A stretch of DNA of 31,092 nt, taken from assembly GCA_900155495.1 (NCBI GenBank), contig FTLJ01000930.1:1-31092 (forward strand), written 5' to 3'. The position numbers and the translations under genes were made by a program. This DNA comes from Porogramme epimiltina (Eukaryota > Basidiomycota > Agaricomycetes > Polyporales > Polyporaceae). How positions within the stretch are numbered: the first letter of the stretch is position 1; each line of letters opens with the position of its first letter. The notes below the pieces were generated by a model. The model saw only the letters and a list, made by a program, of their open reading frames with translations, had not been told where the DNA came from and did no database searches. This document shows, in pieces, positions 1 to 12,155 of this stretch.

Positions 1-1622
1 ATTCTGAATCGTCATCCCTCACGGACAACATTCATACTACTGCCATTGGCCATCTCATCGAGCGCACGACCCAGCTACTCAATAGGCTCAACCAGGCGGA
101 CGCTCTCACGCTCACAAATCGTCTCAAGCGACAACATCTCCTGGGCGCGGACGTCAGCCACCTCTCTCGCACGACGGTCAACGCCATCGTGAATGACGTG
201 ACCGCCCTTCGAGGACAATTCCGTGCGTTCCTAGAGGACGAGAAGACTACCACAACGTGCACACGTCGCGACCTTCGCAGCTTGTTGAAGTTGTTCAAAG
301 ACGTCTTCACCGAGCTCGGCCAAATGCGTGTCACCCTCAACGATGTCATTCTCGATCCTACCGTCGCCGGAAAAGTCAGCGAAATGGCACTGAACCCGTC
401 GAAGGCGCATGCTGCTGAGGTTGCGTCTGGTACCACAGGGAACAGTGCACCGTCATGGATGGCCCCCATCTCAAAGCTTCTAGGGCTTCCTGGTGGGAGT
501 GGCACCTCGCAAGACGCTGCCGCATCGCGTGCCCTCTCCCCTCCTGCGCGCAACCTCGGCCGAGGACGTCCACCGCCCCGCGTCGTCCCAAAGCTGCAGC
601 CCGCGCTTTCCGCCTCGGCAATGACTGTCAACGTCGAGTTCAGCGGCGCAGGCGTCGGCCGTTCCGTCACGAGCACACATTCCGCCCACCCGTCCCGCGC
701 TACTTTCGGCCCGCTCAGCGCCCTGCCAAGCGGTCCGTCCAGTTCAGGCACGCAGGCCATCGCGCAGCCCGTCCCGCGCGCGGATCTCTCCAGGAGCGTC
801 ATGGGCATCTTCGCCGGGGCCCCGAAGCCGGCGGAGCGGGACCCGTGGATCGTCATCCCGCGCCCGCCCAGCAGCGCGACTACGGCCGAGCGCAAGGTGA
901 ACCGGACCACGAGCATGGCAACTGGGCTCGGTACCTCGACCATCGGTCGGTCGACCCTACGGCCCTCGGCAGGCGCTGGGAAGCGGCTCTCGCGCATCGT
1001 CGATGCAGTCATTGATTCACCGCAGGTCCCCAGGGAAGATGCGGGGCAGGCCTCGGACGACAGCGGTGGGCCCCCGCCCGCGCTCGAGCGCGCTCTACGG
1101 CGCGGCCTGTCGGACTCGTCCATCCGGACGACGTTCACGCAGCACGGTGGGGAGGAGGCGCCCGACGCCGAGTCTGAGAGTAGCGGGGGTGCGGCACAGC
1201 CGTCCAACACCCAGTCGGTCCTTCAGGCCCTCTCGAGGAAGGTGCAAGCGTTCCGGTTCGTGACCGCAGCGGCGTCCACCCAGACGTCAGGAGAGGAAGG
1301 GGCACCTCCTACCTCGGCAAAGTCGTCGCAGTCAAGACCGCAGACACCCGTTGCGAGGGCGAGCACAGTCGATGACCCTACGACGCCGCGCCGGTCCCCT
1401 CCGAGGGCGATTCCGCCACGGAAGGGCACAGGTGGCGGAGGCGCGGGGGGCGCAGAGGCTGGCGCTCCTGCGAGCACGAGCTTGTTCGGGCTTTCGTCCT
1501 GGACAGCGGGGTACGACGAGATGGAGGACGCGGAGCGGCCGGTAGGGGGACCATACTATGCGGGCAGCCCACGCGAGGAGGGCTTTGGTCAGCGGAACTG
1601 GACGCGAGACAGGGAGTTCTAG
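1..1622 (+). CDS. Unrecognised Ser/Pro-rich protein, 3' part only
   Basis: The reading frame is open from base 3 at the left edge to the TAG at 1620-1622, so the true start lies outside the window. About 539 residues are visible. The first 125 or so look folded and helical, rich in Leu, Thr, Arg and Asp (for example [20 protein letters not shown]). The rest is a long low-complexity tail rich in Ser, Pro, Ala, Gly and Arg, with a conserved-looking DPWIVIPRP segment near 840-870. There are no obvious membrane segments or signal peptide, and no intron is needed. A GTG at 189 should not be taken as the start, because coding sense continues upstream. I do not recognise the family. The pattern of a helical domain plus a disordered phospho-acceptor-rich tail suits a cytoskeletal, signalling or chromatin scaffold, but that is inference only. 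Confidence 0.75.
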   Translation, partial: SESSSLTDNIHTTAIGHLIERTTQLLNRLNQADALTLTNRLKRQHLLGADVSHLSRTTVNAIVNDVTALRGQFRAFLEDEKTTTTCTRRDLRSLLKLFKDVFTELGQMRVTLNDVILDPTVAGKVSEMALNPSKAHAAEVASGTTGNSAPSWMAPISKLLGLPGGSGTSQDAAASRALSPPARNLGRGRPPPRVVPKLQPALSASAMTVNVEFSGAGVGRSVTSTHSAHPSRATFGPLSALPSGPSSSGTQAIAQPVPRADLSRSVMGIFAGAPKPAERDPWIVIPRPPSSATTAERKVNRTTSMATGLGTSTIGRSTLRPSAGAGKRLSRIVDAVIDSPQVPREDAGQASDDSGGPPPALERALRRGLSDSSIRTTFTQHGGEEAPDAESESSGGAAQPSNTQSVLQALSRKVQAFRFVTAAASTQTSGEEGAPPTSAKSSQSRPQTPVARASTVDDPTTPRRSPPRAIPPRKGTGGGGAGGAEAGAPASTSLFGLSSWTAGYDEMEDAERPVGGPYYAGSPREEGFGQRNWTRDREF

Positions 1623-1867
1623 CTGTCATTGGTTGGAGGTGGGCTCTCGATGCTGTGCATGTGCTGTGTATGTTGTATATTTCACAGTGTAAATTATCGC
1701 TTTCTCTGGATACCCTACGAGTATGCGTTAATGCTATACCTCGTCGTTCGCTCGTTTTCATCTTATTATCGCTCGCTGGCAGGTTTCGTAGGTTACACTC
1801 GACGGATCGCTTTCGTGACCTGTCAGCCGCCCTTTATAGGCGCCTGCCTGCTTGCCCGCCGACCACC

Positions 1868-3454
1868 ATGTCGGTGTTGTTCGAAACCTCTCTCGGCGAC
1901 ATCGTGATAGACCTCGAGACTCAGTCATGTCCTAAAACTTGCGAAAACTTCCTCAAGCTATGCAAAGTGTACTATTATAACCTTAACGCGTTCTTCAATG
2001 GTATGTCGCGTCCTCTTGTTCCCCGCTCGCGCACTCTACTCACACCATTATGACCAGTCTCGAAGGACTTTCTGGCTCAGGTCGGTGACCCTACAGCTAC
2101 AGGCACCGGCGGAGAGTCCATCTGGTCTTTGATAGGCTCGCAGAACAGCAGCAGCAACAGCAGTGACAAACCCCCGCGCTATTTCACGCCCGAATTCATA
2201 CCGCGCCTCAAGCACCGGACGCGGGGCACAGTCTCGATGGCGGTTGCGCCTGCGGTTGGTGAAGAGCACAAGGGCGGTTGCGGGAGCCAGTTCTTCATCA
2301 CACTGGCGGACAACGTGGAATACCTCGACGGGAAGCATGCGGTGTTCGGGCACGTCGTCGAAGGGCTCGACACGCTCGAGAAGCTCAACGACATCTTTGT
2401 GGACCACGATGGACGGCCGCTGAAGGACGTACGGATACGGCATGTGGAGATACTAGGTGCGTCGCGCTCCCGTCTGTGGCGGTTGTATGCGGGTTGTATG
2501 CAGGGCCTGACACGCATGCGTGCTTGTCAGAGGACCCTTTTGAAGACCCCGCTGGCCTGGTCGTACCCAAGGAACCCCCAATACGGCCTCCGGATAACTC
2601 GACCCGCATTGCGGAGGACGAGGATCCTTTGGAGACGATGCCTGAGGAGGAGGCAGAGGAGATCCGACGGAAGAAGGCAGCGCAAGCCTCGGCGCTGACG
2701 CTCGAGATGGTCGGGGACCTGCCGTTCGCGAACGTTCGGCCGCCGGAGAACGTGCTGTTCGTGTGCAAGCTGAACCCGGTCACGCGCGACGAGGACCTGG
2801 AGCTCATCTTCTCGCGCTTCGGGACGATTATGAGCTGCCAGGTCATCCGCGACAAGAAGACGGGTGATTCGCTCCAATACGCGTTTATCGAGTTCGACAA
2901 GCGCGAGGACGCAGAGCAGGTGCGTGCTCGCGTGATCTTTTTACGGCTGTAGCTAAAGCTATAACGGCAGGCGTACTTCAAAATGCAGAATGTGCTCGTG
3001 GATGATCGCCGGATATGGGTGGACTTGTGAGCATTACAGTTACGCCGTCCCTAACGTATTCTGACACCCGAATAGCTCGCAATCCGTTGCACGCATGAAC
3101 ACGCACTGGTCTAACGATATCAAGATGGGCGCTCCCGCGCGAGGAGGCGGGCGCGGCCGTGGCCGTGGCGGCTTTGGTGGCCGTGATGATTTGGAGGCAA
3201 CCAGGCGGTATAGGGAGCAGCCACGAGGCGGTGGAGGCGATTATGGGATGGTGTTTGACGTTCCCGACAACAGGCGGAAACATCGGAGCCGCAGCCGGAG
3301 CCCACGACGGCGTCCCCGAGAGCGTTCCAAAGACCGGTCGCGGCACTCACGGTCTCCCCGTCGAGATCGAGATGACGTCCGGGACAGGGACAGGCGCCGA
3401 AGTCGAAGCCGCGACTACCACCGTTCTAGGGAACAGTATGACCGCAGACGTTGA
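1868..3454 (+). CDS. cyp6: Cyclophilin-RRM peptidyl-prolyl isomerase (Cyp6/PPIL4 family)
   Basis: Nuclear RNA-binding cyclophilin of the spliceosome-associated PPIL4/Cyp6 family. My exon model is 1868-2000, 2058-2456, 2531-2919, 2971-3026 and 3076-3454, giving 451 residues in frame. Residues 1-165 form the cyclophilin fold, starting [17 protein letters not shown] and containing the [14 protein letters not shown] and CGSQFFIT segments. Residues 251-331 form an RRM with RNP2 (VLFVCKL) and RNP1-like (YAFIEF) motifs, followed by the family-typical [11 protein letters not shown]. The tail is RGG- and RS-rich, as in splicing factors. The Arg that catalyses isomerisation in CypA is replaced: the [10 protein letters not shown] stretch has Asn at that position. 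As I recall this also holds in human PPIL4, so activity may be low and binding may be the main role. A weak TTTATA lies near 1833. The family assignment is firm; exon borders are by hand. Confidence 0.93.
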
Positions 3455-3621
3455 GGAAGGTTATTCGAGGACCCTGTTCCGTATGTGGCTTGTCTGGCTC
3501 TGTTCAGGCGGTTCCCCTCCTCGTCAGTCTGATTTTGTATAGCCAGGCGCTGCCAAGGAACACGTTAGTATCTCACCAATGATCATTCTTGGTGTCTCCA
3601 GCCGCCCACGTCCCTAGCCCC

Positions 3622-3629
3622 TATATAAA
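3622..3629 (+). promoter_or_regulatory. TATA box of the BTB gene at 3666
   Basis: The sequence TATATAAA lies 37-44 bases before the ATG at 3666 and is followed by a pyrimidine-rich leader. That places transcription initiation only a few bases before the start codon. The promoter role is inferred from sequence and spacing alone. Confidence 0.6.
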
Positions 3630-3665
3630 GGCTGCTACTGCATCTCCCCTATTCGCCTTTCCACT

Positions 3666-4553
3666 ATGTCCCGCACCCTCTTCAACTTCCCGGACGCTGA
3701 CATCGTTCTTCGCTCCGCCCATGATACCTCCAAAGGCAACGCCCTCTTCGAGCCGATCGACTTTTCTGTCCACCGATGTGTCCTGTCAGCTGCGTCGCAA
3801 TTCTTCGAGGGCCTGTTTTCACTCCCTCAACCCCCCTCTAAACCGACTGGACGCCTCCCCGTTATCCCCTTCACGGAGACAGAAGCTGTCCTCGACACGC
3901 TCCTCCGTTACATCTATCCCGTTCCGAAACCCGTGATTCGATCACTAGAGGAGCTCGCCCCCGCCCTCGAGGCGGCTCACAAATATGATGTCCAAGCCGC
4001 CACCGACGGTCTACGCAAGAACCTGGTCGCGCCGGAGCTCCTCCGCAAACACCCCCTGAGGGTCTACGCCATCGCTAGTCGATACAACCTCGAGGAGGAA
4101 GCCCGCATCGCATCCACAGCCACGCTCGCAGCAGGTCTTCTCACCCAGCCTCTCCATGAGGACCTCAAAGCCATGACCGCCTTCGCGTACCACCGTCTGG
4201 CGGTCCTCCACGAGCGGCGCGCGTCAGAGGCGATCAAGCTATTGGTGTTGCCGGACGAGGTGCGCTGTCGGCTCTGTAGCGGGGCGCAATACGTCCGTTG
4301 GGCCGCTGCACCAGCACGCGGCGGGGCGACACCGGTGAGCGGGAAACCGCCCAAGTGGTGGGCGCCGTACCAGGAGCGGGCGCGGGAAGAGCTGAGAGCG
4401 CGACCCGCGTCAGGGGTCGTGGTGTCGATGCAGTTCTTGCAGGAGGCGGCACGGGAGGCGGGATGCGAACAGTGCGGGACGAGCATCCTCGCGTCGTTCT
4501 GGTGGTTCGAGCAGCTGCGGGACAAAATCGACGCGCTGCCGGCGACGGTATGA
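3666..4553 (+). CDS. BTB/POZ domain protein
   Basis: Single-exon gene of 295 residues. Residues about 10-125 form a BTB/POZ fold: the DADIVLRSAHDTS strand, then the VHRCVLSAASQFFEGLF helix, then LPVIPFTETEAVLDTLLRYIYPVP, which is the hallmark of the numerous basidiomycete BTB proteins. A helical BACK-like stretch follows (AAHKYDVQAA, LRVYAIASRYNL). The C-terminal third contains two Cys pairs, CRLC near residue 199 and CEQC near residue 270, separated by a KWWAPYQERA segment. BTB domains mediate dimerisation and cullin-3 or transcription-factor contacts; which applies here cannot be told. It is related to the double BTB protein encoded at 7413-9371, which carries the same C-terminal pattern. 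A TATA box lies just upstream. The ATG at 3666 is the first in the leader and the strand begins immediately after it. Confidence 0.9.
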   Translation: MSRTLFNFPDADIVLRSAHDTSKGNALFEPIDFSVHRCVLSAASQFFEGLFSLPQPPSKPTGRLPVIPFTETEAVLDTLLRYIYPVPKPVIRSLEELAPALEAAHKYDVQAATDGLRKNLVAPELLRKHPLRVYAIASRYNLEEEARIASTATLAAGLLTQPLHEDLKAMTAFAYHRLAVLHERRASEAIKLLVLPDEVRCRLCSGAQYVRWAAAPARGGATPVSGKPPKWWAPYQERAREELRARPASGVVVSMQFLQEAAREAGCEQCGTSILASFWWFEQLRDKIDALPATV

Positions 4554-4700
4554 GAATCCGGAGATGACTCGGTCGCCGTGCGCAGGGTCGTTGGGACATA
4601 GCTACTGCAGTCTGATCCGTTCTGTTTCAGCGGCGCACGCCGCACATGTACATTCTACAGTCGACCCGTGTTTCCGGGAGGCGGGCGGTGGCTGGAGCGT

Positions 4701-4714
4701 GGCACCATGGTGCC
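4701..4714. repeat. Perfect 14-bp palindrome upstream of P5C dehydrogenase
   Basis: GGCACCATGGTGCC is a perfect inverted repeat with no spacer, in the 297-bp gap between the BTB gene and the P5C dehydrogenase gene. It lies 137-150 bases before the ATG at 4851. It could be a site for a dimeric regulator; that is inference from symmetry and position. Confidence 0.5.
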
Positions 4715-4738
4715 GCGGACGATCTAATCTAATCTGTA

Positions 4739-4753
4739 GCGCCATTATGGCGC
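4739..4753. repeat. Perfect palindrome (7-bp arms) upstream of P5C dehydrogenase
   Basis: GCGCCATTATGGCGC has two perfect 7-base arms around a single central T. It lies 98-112 bases before the ATG at 4851 and 24 bases after the previous palindrome. The arms of both palindromes contain CCAT/ATGG at the centre, so they may be related operator-like sites. No binding protein is assigned. Confidence 0.5.
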
Positions 4754-4850
4754 GGTCACGCCCCCTGATCCGTCCGAGCGCACCCTCCGAGTCAAGGTTT
4801 GGGCGATAGTCCATCGCCTCGTCTCGGTCTCTCCAACGCTCATCTGCACC

Positions 4851-7124
<2,274 letters not shown>

Positions 7125-7412
7125 GGTGGGACAATGTTAGAGGTGCAGATATTGTAGGGTGTACGAGATGTATCGGATACATGTAGCGCTGAAGGCCAAG
7201 GTAAAGTGAAGAACAAACTAGCTGTATCGATATCGATTACTGCATTATACATTGCTTGTCCAATATGGAGGCTGGTAGCGTACAAGTCCAAAAGATCCGC
7301 GAATACAAATACAACAGGGTAGGTCTCTGGTGTCAGGTGAGTGAGAGGACAAGATGTTTCTATGTAGACGACTGCTCACCTCTTCATAGTTGAGCTCACC
7401 AGGAGACAACGT
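7125..7412. other. Convergent 3' intergenic region
   Basis: 288 bases between the convergent stop codons of the P5C dehydrogenase and the double BTB gene. It is clearly more AT-rich than the flanking exons, as expected for two short 3' UTRs. I see no gene or structured repeat in it. Confidence 0.6.
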
Positions 7413-9371
7413 TCACTTGATATCCAGCTTGACTTCCGCAACCGCCTTCTCGATCTCCCCAGCCACATGCTCCACATACGCATCGAAGCCCAGCAAGAAC
7501 CTCCCCCTGCACCCCTCGCACTCGACCATCCGCGCGAGCGCGCGGCGCTTCAGCACCCCGTCGCGCGCGCCGCCCGCCCACGGCCGCGCGCGCACGAGCA
7601 CGCCGAGCTTGTACACGTACATGAGCCACCAGCGCGGCGCGCACTCGCGGCGGAAGCGCGCCCACGCGGGCGCGCTGCGCTCGTCGAGCACGACCTGGCA
7701 CGCGTTCCGCCCGCCGCCCCGCGCGCACTGCCGCAGCGCCCGCGCCGCGTCCGCGTAGTCCGTCGTGCACGCCGGGGTCGGTGCGCTCGGCGCGCTACCC
7801 GTCGGGCTCGGTAAAAAGCGGCTCTGGCCCCTCACGGGGCGCGCGGGGGACGTGCTCGAGTCCGAGCCGGAACGCGAGCGCGCATCGGCGGGGCGGGTGG
7901 GCGACGGCGGCGCGCTGGTGCTCACGTCCCCTCCCCCGCCGTCGCCCCCAGTCCCGCCTTGGAAGGGCGTCCCGGCGTGGTACGCGAGCGCGTGGTGGCG
8001 CACGCACTCGGCGGCTGCGTGCCCGCAGCGGTCGTGGTACTGCCGGAGGCGGAAGTAGGTCGCGGCGTCGAGCTCCTCGAGCTCGGGCACGTACGTCGTG
8101 CGGAGGGCGTCGCCGGAGATCCTCAGGAGGGCGCGGGCGGCCGCCATGCGCTCGGGGGCGAGCCCGAGTTGGTGTGCGACGGCGAAGACGCGGAGTGCAA
8201 GTGCGCCGGGGTCGGTGTCTGTGGGAGTTGGCGAGGTGCGGGTGGAGGCGAAGGTGAAGGTAGAACCCGCGCAGGCGGGGCCGGGACCGGGGGCATCGTC
8301 GGAAGGGAGGTAGGTAAGGAGGAAGGTGCGCAGGGGTGTGAGGGCGCAGGCGATGTCGTACTTGTGTGCGGCTTCGAGCTGGGCTCTGAGCGTGTCCCAG
8401 GTCGGAGGTGGCGGGGGAGGGGGCAATGGATAAATGTAGGTGAGCAGTGCGCTAAGAGTCCGGCAGTCTTCTGGCAGGATGATAGGATCAGCGTTGGGCT
8501 CCAAAAGCTCTCCGTCGCCGCAGTGCTCCTGGATCATCCGCGAGAAATGCATGGAAGCGAGGGAGAGGATTGCGGAGTGGACACGGAACTGCACCCCGTC
8601 GGAGGACTCGAGGAGGACGTCCGCTCCACCAAGATTGGGCAGAAATGGAGGGACGGGCTCGGAGGCGGGCCGCCCCAGCTCCCTCGCGGACAGCGCAGGC
8701 GACGACGGCGGGACGAGGATCGAGCACGGCGCGCAGCCCCTCCCTGTGGCGGTCGTCTTCTTCGGGTGCTTCTGGCACGGCGGCGGCGGGTGGAGGTGCG
8801 CGAGGCGGAAGTACACGCCCGCGGACATCTCCCCAAACTCCTCGACGAACAGCCCGAACGCCTTGTGTGCTTGCGGCGCGAGGGCATCCGCCTCCTCCGG
8901 GAGCCCGAGCGCGCACGCGACCGCGAACGCGCGGAGGGGCGTCGCCTGGCCGAGGCGCACGAGGCGGCGGCGGAGGAGCGTCGTCGCCTCGGCCATCATG
9001 TACTTGCGCGCGGCCTCGAGCGCGGGGCGGAGGTCGTCGAGCGTCTTGAACGCGGGGTCGTCGACGGGGTAGCAGAGGCGCAGGAGGCGGTCGAGCGTGC
9101 CCGCGCGCTCGGCGAGCTGGATCACGGGCAGGCCGTTCCGGAACTCGTCGCTCGTCGGGGAGCCGGGCGGGGGGAGCGGGATGCGGAGCATGTCCTCGAA
9201 GATGCACGACGCCTCGGCGAGGATGCTCTTGCGCACCCAGAAGTCGACGCCGTCCGAGGAGCGCAGGATGGCGTCTGCGGCGGCGAAGTTGTTGAACGGG
9301 TGCGCGGCGTTTGTTGGCATGTCGTTGGCGAGGGCAGGGGCAGGATTAGCAAGGACGACGTCGAAAGACAT
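7413..9371 (-). CDS. Double BTB/POZ domain protein
   Basis: Single exon, 652 residues, starting at the ATG complementary to 9369-9371. Two BTB/POZ modules occur in tandem. The first is at residues 33-130 (AAADAILRSSDGVDFWVRKSI ... LDRLLRLCYPV). The second is at residues 248-360 (GGADVLLESSDGVQFRVHS ... LSALLTYIYPLPPPP). Each is followed by a BACK-like helical stretch with an LRAFAVACALGL or LRVFAVAHQLGL motif. The first module ends in a short CAPC segment near residue 213. The second is followed by a Ser/Pro-rich linker (460-535) and a C-terminal region with APRWWLMY and CEGC, matching the C-terminal region of the neighbouring single BTB protein (3666-4553). There is no Met between the modules from about residue 184 to 274 and no stop, so I read this as one fused gene. 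An insert rich in Pro, Ser and Thr at 357-392 could be a retained intron. Partner and process are unknown. Confidence 0.87.
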   Translation of the reverse strand: MSFDVVLANPAPALANDMPTNAAHPFNNFAAADAILRSSDGVDFWVRKSILAEASCIFEDMLRIPLPPPGSPTSDEFRNGLPVIQLAERAGTLDRLLRLCYPVDDPAFKTLDDLRPALEAARKYMMAEATTLLRRRLVRLGQATPLRAFAVACALGLPEEADALAPQAHKAFGLFVEEFGEMSAGVYFRLAHLHPPPPCQKHPKKTTATGRGCAPCSILVPPSSPALSARELGRPASEPVPPFLPNLGGADVLLESSDGVQFRVHSAILSLASMHFSRMIQEHCGDGELLEPNADPIILPEDCRTLSALLTYIYPLPPPPPPPTWDTLRAQLEAAHKYDIACALTPLRTFLLTYLPSDDAPGPGPACAGSTFTFASTRTSPTPTDTDPGALALRVFAVAHQLGLAPERMAAARALLRISGDALRTTYVPELEELDAATYFRLRQYHDRCGHAAAECVRHHALAYHAGTPFQGGTGGDGGGGDVSTSAPPSPTRPADARSRSGSDSSTSPARPVRGQSRFLPSPTGSAPSAPTPACTTDYADAARALRQCARGGGRNACQVVLDERSAPAWARFRRECAPRWWLMYVYKLGVLVRARPWAGGARDGVLKRRALARMVECEGCRGRFLLGFDAYVEHVAGEIEKAVAEVKLDIK

Positions 9372-9624
9372 GGTGGTTGTAGAGAGAGAAGGTGTTAGAA
9401 TAGGGGCGCATACCAGAGAGTAGAATGAACGTGGTCAGAATGGAAGTGCGACAAAGTCCGCATGGGCATTCGTTCTAACAATGCTCTCTGAAACATTTCA
9501 CGTTGCGCTTTGGGTGCCGCGCCACAAACGTGTAGTATGCTGCACGTGACCGCGCACTCTTACTCACACTTACTATCGGCACGGCAGCGCTTACTGACGC
9601 AATTCGACTCTGCTTCAAACTTGC
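9372..9624. promoter_or_regulatory. Divergent promoter region, BTB gene and DUF1992 gene
   Basis: A 253-bp gap separates the start codons of the leftward double BTB gene and the rightward DUF1992 gene, so both promoters must lie here or inside the coding regions. I see no clear TATA box in either direction. The leftward leader is a CT-rich tract just before the ATG. Confidence 0.6.
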
Positions 9625-11175
9625 ATGCGCTCAGCTTATCGTCTCGCCGCTGCACGCTCGCGCACCACCTCGTTCTCATCATTATGTCGATCGCAAACGC
9701 GAAGATACTCGGAAAAGGCGCCAGGCGTCGCACATGAGGCGGATCACTCTGCAAGCTCGAAGCCCTTTCGGGATGCCGCAAGGGAGGAGGCAGCGGAGGC
9801 CGAGGCCGCGCGCAAATCCCCCGTCGTCTCGATGCTCGAGAGTAAGGACGAGAACTGGACGGGCGATGAGCCTGTCGAGCACGCTGTGCTCCGCATGCTC
9901 GTCGACAAGTACAAGCCCATGCGGAGCGGCCCCATCCGCACCGCTGAGGAGAAGCTCAGGCAAGCTCCCCCGCAAGTACGGACCCAGGATGCGCTGTACA
10001 AGGTCATCGAAGAGGCAGACGTGGGGGGCGTAGTTGCAGCTCCTGGCTCCCAAGCCCAGCAGGAGGAGGCCCCTGTCCGGAGGTACGCTCCCGGTGAGCC
10101 CATCCTCCCCGGCATCCCGGGGCACCAGCCGTGGCACACGACGTTCACCGTGCCCTCGCACGCGGCGTCGAGCGTGCGGTACGGCAACATCCCCCCGCCG
10201 CGTCCGGCCGCAGCGAGCACGCCAGAGCCGGTCGACGACAAGGCGCGGCGGAAGGAGCGGGAGACGAAGCGGCGTATGCAGCAGGGCGTGCGGCTCTCGC
10301 AGGCGCGGGAGTCGACGCTCGACTACCGCCTCGGGCTGAAGGGCAAGGGCGGGGCTGCGGACCAATTTCGTCGCCCGAACCCGGTCTCGCTCAAGGGATG
10401 GGCGAGTTTGGTGGAGGACAGGATAGAGGTGCACCTGGATCAGTTCTATACTGTAAGTGTTACAGGTATTCACAATATGAGTAGAAAGCGCGGCAAGCGG
10501 GGCAGTTCAAGAATATCAAGGGGCGAGGGCAGCCGATGGCCCGCACCGCTGAAGACAAGAACCCTTTCATAGGCCGAGAAGAATTTCTTATGAATCGCAT
10601 CGTCCAGCGGCAAGGTGCCGCACCGCCGTGGGTTGAGATACAAGGAGGTGCGTTGTTGTCATTTGATACACTTTGACGTCATTTAAAGTGTCGACATAGA
10701 ACTCGAGACGGCTGTCAACACCTTCCGGGAAGTACTCAAGCAGTCGTGGACGCGACGCGCTCTCCGGACGTTGACTGCCATGCACCCGGCGTCGCTCCTG
10801 CCGAGGCTCTCCCTCGACGACGTCACGACGATGCGTGACGCAGAATGGGAAGCGAAGGAGCGGTCGTATCATGAGACCGCGCTAGAGGAACTCAATGCCC
10901 TTGTGCGCAAGTACAACGGGCTCGCACCGTACGCGGTCCGGCGGGCGTATTACCTGCGAGCAGCGGAGCTCGAGCGCGTGTACAGAGAGGCAGGCGAGGA
11001 TATTCTGAGGAGCTTAGAGGAGCGCGCGAGACAAGGCACAGATGCCCTTCCCCGGCGATCAGGCTACAGCGACGATGACGACGGGGCCGGTGGAGCAGGG
11101 AACGGCGGGACAGGGGGGCCTTTCCGATTGCGCGAGATTTTCAGGGAGATGCTGGCGGCCGTGCGAGGGCGATAG
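9625..11175 (+). CDS. DUF1992 / DNAJC28-like protein, probably mitochondrial
   Basis: Exons 9625-10428, 10485-10647 and 10700-11175 give 480 residues. The N-terminus (residues 1-31) is rich in Arg, Ser and Ala without acidic residues and ends RRYSE, a typical fungal mitochondrial presequence with a likely cleavage site. The conserved domain spans about residues 258-322: GWASLVEDRIEKARQAGQF, then KNIKGRGQP, then KNPFIGREEFLMNRIVQRQG and PPWVEIQ. This is the diagnostic block of the DnaJ homologue subfamily C member 28 conserved domain (DUF1992). No J domain is present. The C-terminal part is helical (ELETAVNTFREVLKQSW; ETALEELNALVRKYNG), then acidic/Gly-rich, ending LREIFREMLAAVRGR. The molecular function is not established. 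The second intron is placed where WVEIQG joins ELETAV in frame. The product name rests on the domain only. Confidence 0.88.
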
Positions 11176-12155
11176 ATGGCGAGGGGAACCCAGGGGGAGA
11201 CGGTCTCACCGTGGGCCTGACGAGCGTGCGCTCCACGTGTTTGGGGCGTCGGTGACGTCGTTGGGCAAGGGTATGTGTAGCGCTAGACGGAGGACCGGAT
11301 TCATGTAAACTAGCTCTCGTGGCAGCCACCACCTGGCCACGTTAATCTGCCTGTACTTGTATGTTTGCCTGCCCGCGCGGGCGGGTGCGGGCGTGGCGTG
11401 CGCATGGCTGTCACGGCGATACTTGCAGGCAGCACCGTTGGGCCCGCGAGCCCTTCTGCGCCGGACCACCACGATGCGGCGAGAACGACGTCGACCGCGG
11501 GCACAGTCCCGGGTGGCCCGCTGGCCGCCTTCGCCGCCATCCGAGCCCGGTGCTGGCGATCGTCGTGCGCTGCACGCTGCCCCCGGCGGTGCTCGCTCTG
11601 ATGCCGCGCGATTTCGGTGCGTGCTCTGACGGAAGCATTTCGCGCGACTCACGAGACGCCGCGGGCCCTTCTCAGAACGCTTAGCGCCCCGCGCGCCCCC
11701 CGCTCGCTCGCGACAAATATTTGCCTTGTGCTCGGTGTACAAGCACGGCGGCGACGCGGCGCGCGGGGTTCCCCGGCGCGTGCGGAGGACAAGGGCGGCC
11801 GGCGGGGTTCGCGAAGGTGCACGGCGGCGGCGGGGTCGGCGTCGACGTGCGAGCGGGGGAGGGGGGACAATAGCGGGGGCATAATGCGACTGCCCGATGC
11901 GAGCACACGGGACGGAGGCCAGGGCCGCCTCATGGCTGCCTCGCGCGGGCAAGCGACCCTGCCGCGCATCTAATCGCTATAAAAGCTCCCCCCAATTTTC
12001 CGCCCGCTTTTTCCTCCATCCCCCTCAAGACTGCCCTCCATCGCCCGCCCTCGCCCTCCACCGCCGCCGTCGACCCGCTCGTCGCCCTCGCCCCTGCGCA
12101 CCCCGCCCCTTCCCGCTCTTTCAACAGCGAAAACCCTCTGTGAAGTGATATAACT
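11176..12155. other. GC-rich intergenic region with promoter of the 85-residue gene
   Basis: 980 bases without a gene I can support. Long open frames on both strands here are composition effects: they encode Arg/Pro/Ala-rich strings without domain-like patterns. The right end holds a TATA box and a pyrimidine-rich leader belonging to the small gene at 12156. The left end should include the 3' UTR of the DUF1992 gene. Confidence 0.6.
11978..11984 (+). promoter_or_regulatory. TATA box of the 85-residue protein gene
   Basis: TATAAAA lies 172 bases upstream of the ATG at 12156. It is followed by a long C/T-rich tract (about 11986-12120), a combination common at highly expressed fungal genes. Start-site position is not visible from sequence, so the 5' UTR would be about 140 bases. 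Confidence 0.6.

Noticed and set aside
32..1210. Minus-strand open frame opposite the first gene
   Set aside because: It is antisense to the Ser/Pro-rich frame that continues from the window edge; its residues are low in complexity.
7959..9398. Long plus-strand open frame opposite the double BTB gene
   Set aside because: It is antisense to a well-supported coding exon, is dominated by Arg, Glu and Gly from GC-rich composition, and shows no domain pattern.
11206..11952. Minus-strand open frame in the gap before the 85-residue gene
   Set aside because: Arg/Pro/Ala-rich composition, no domain and no clear ATG context; best explained by high GC.
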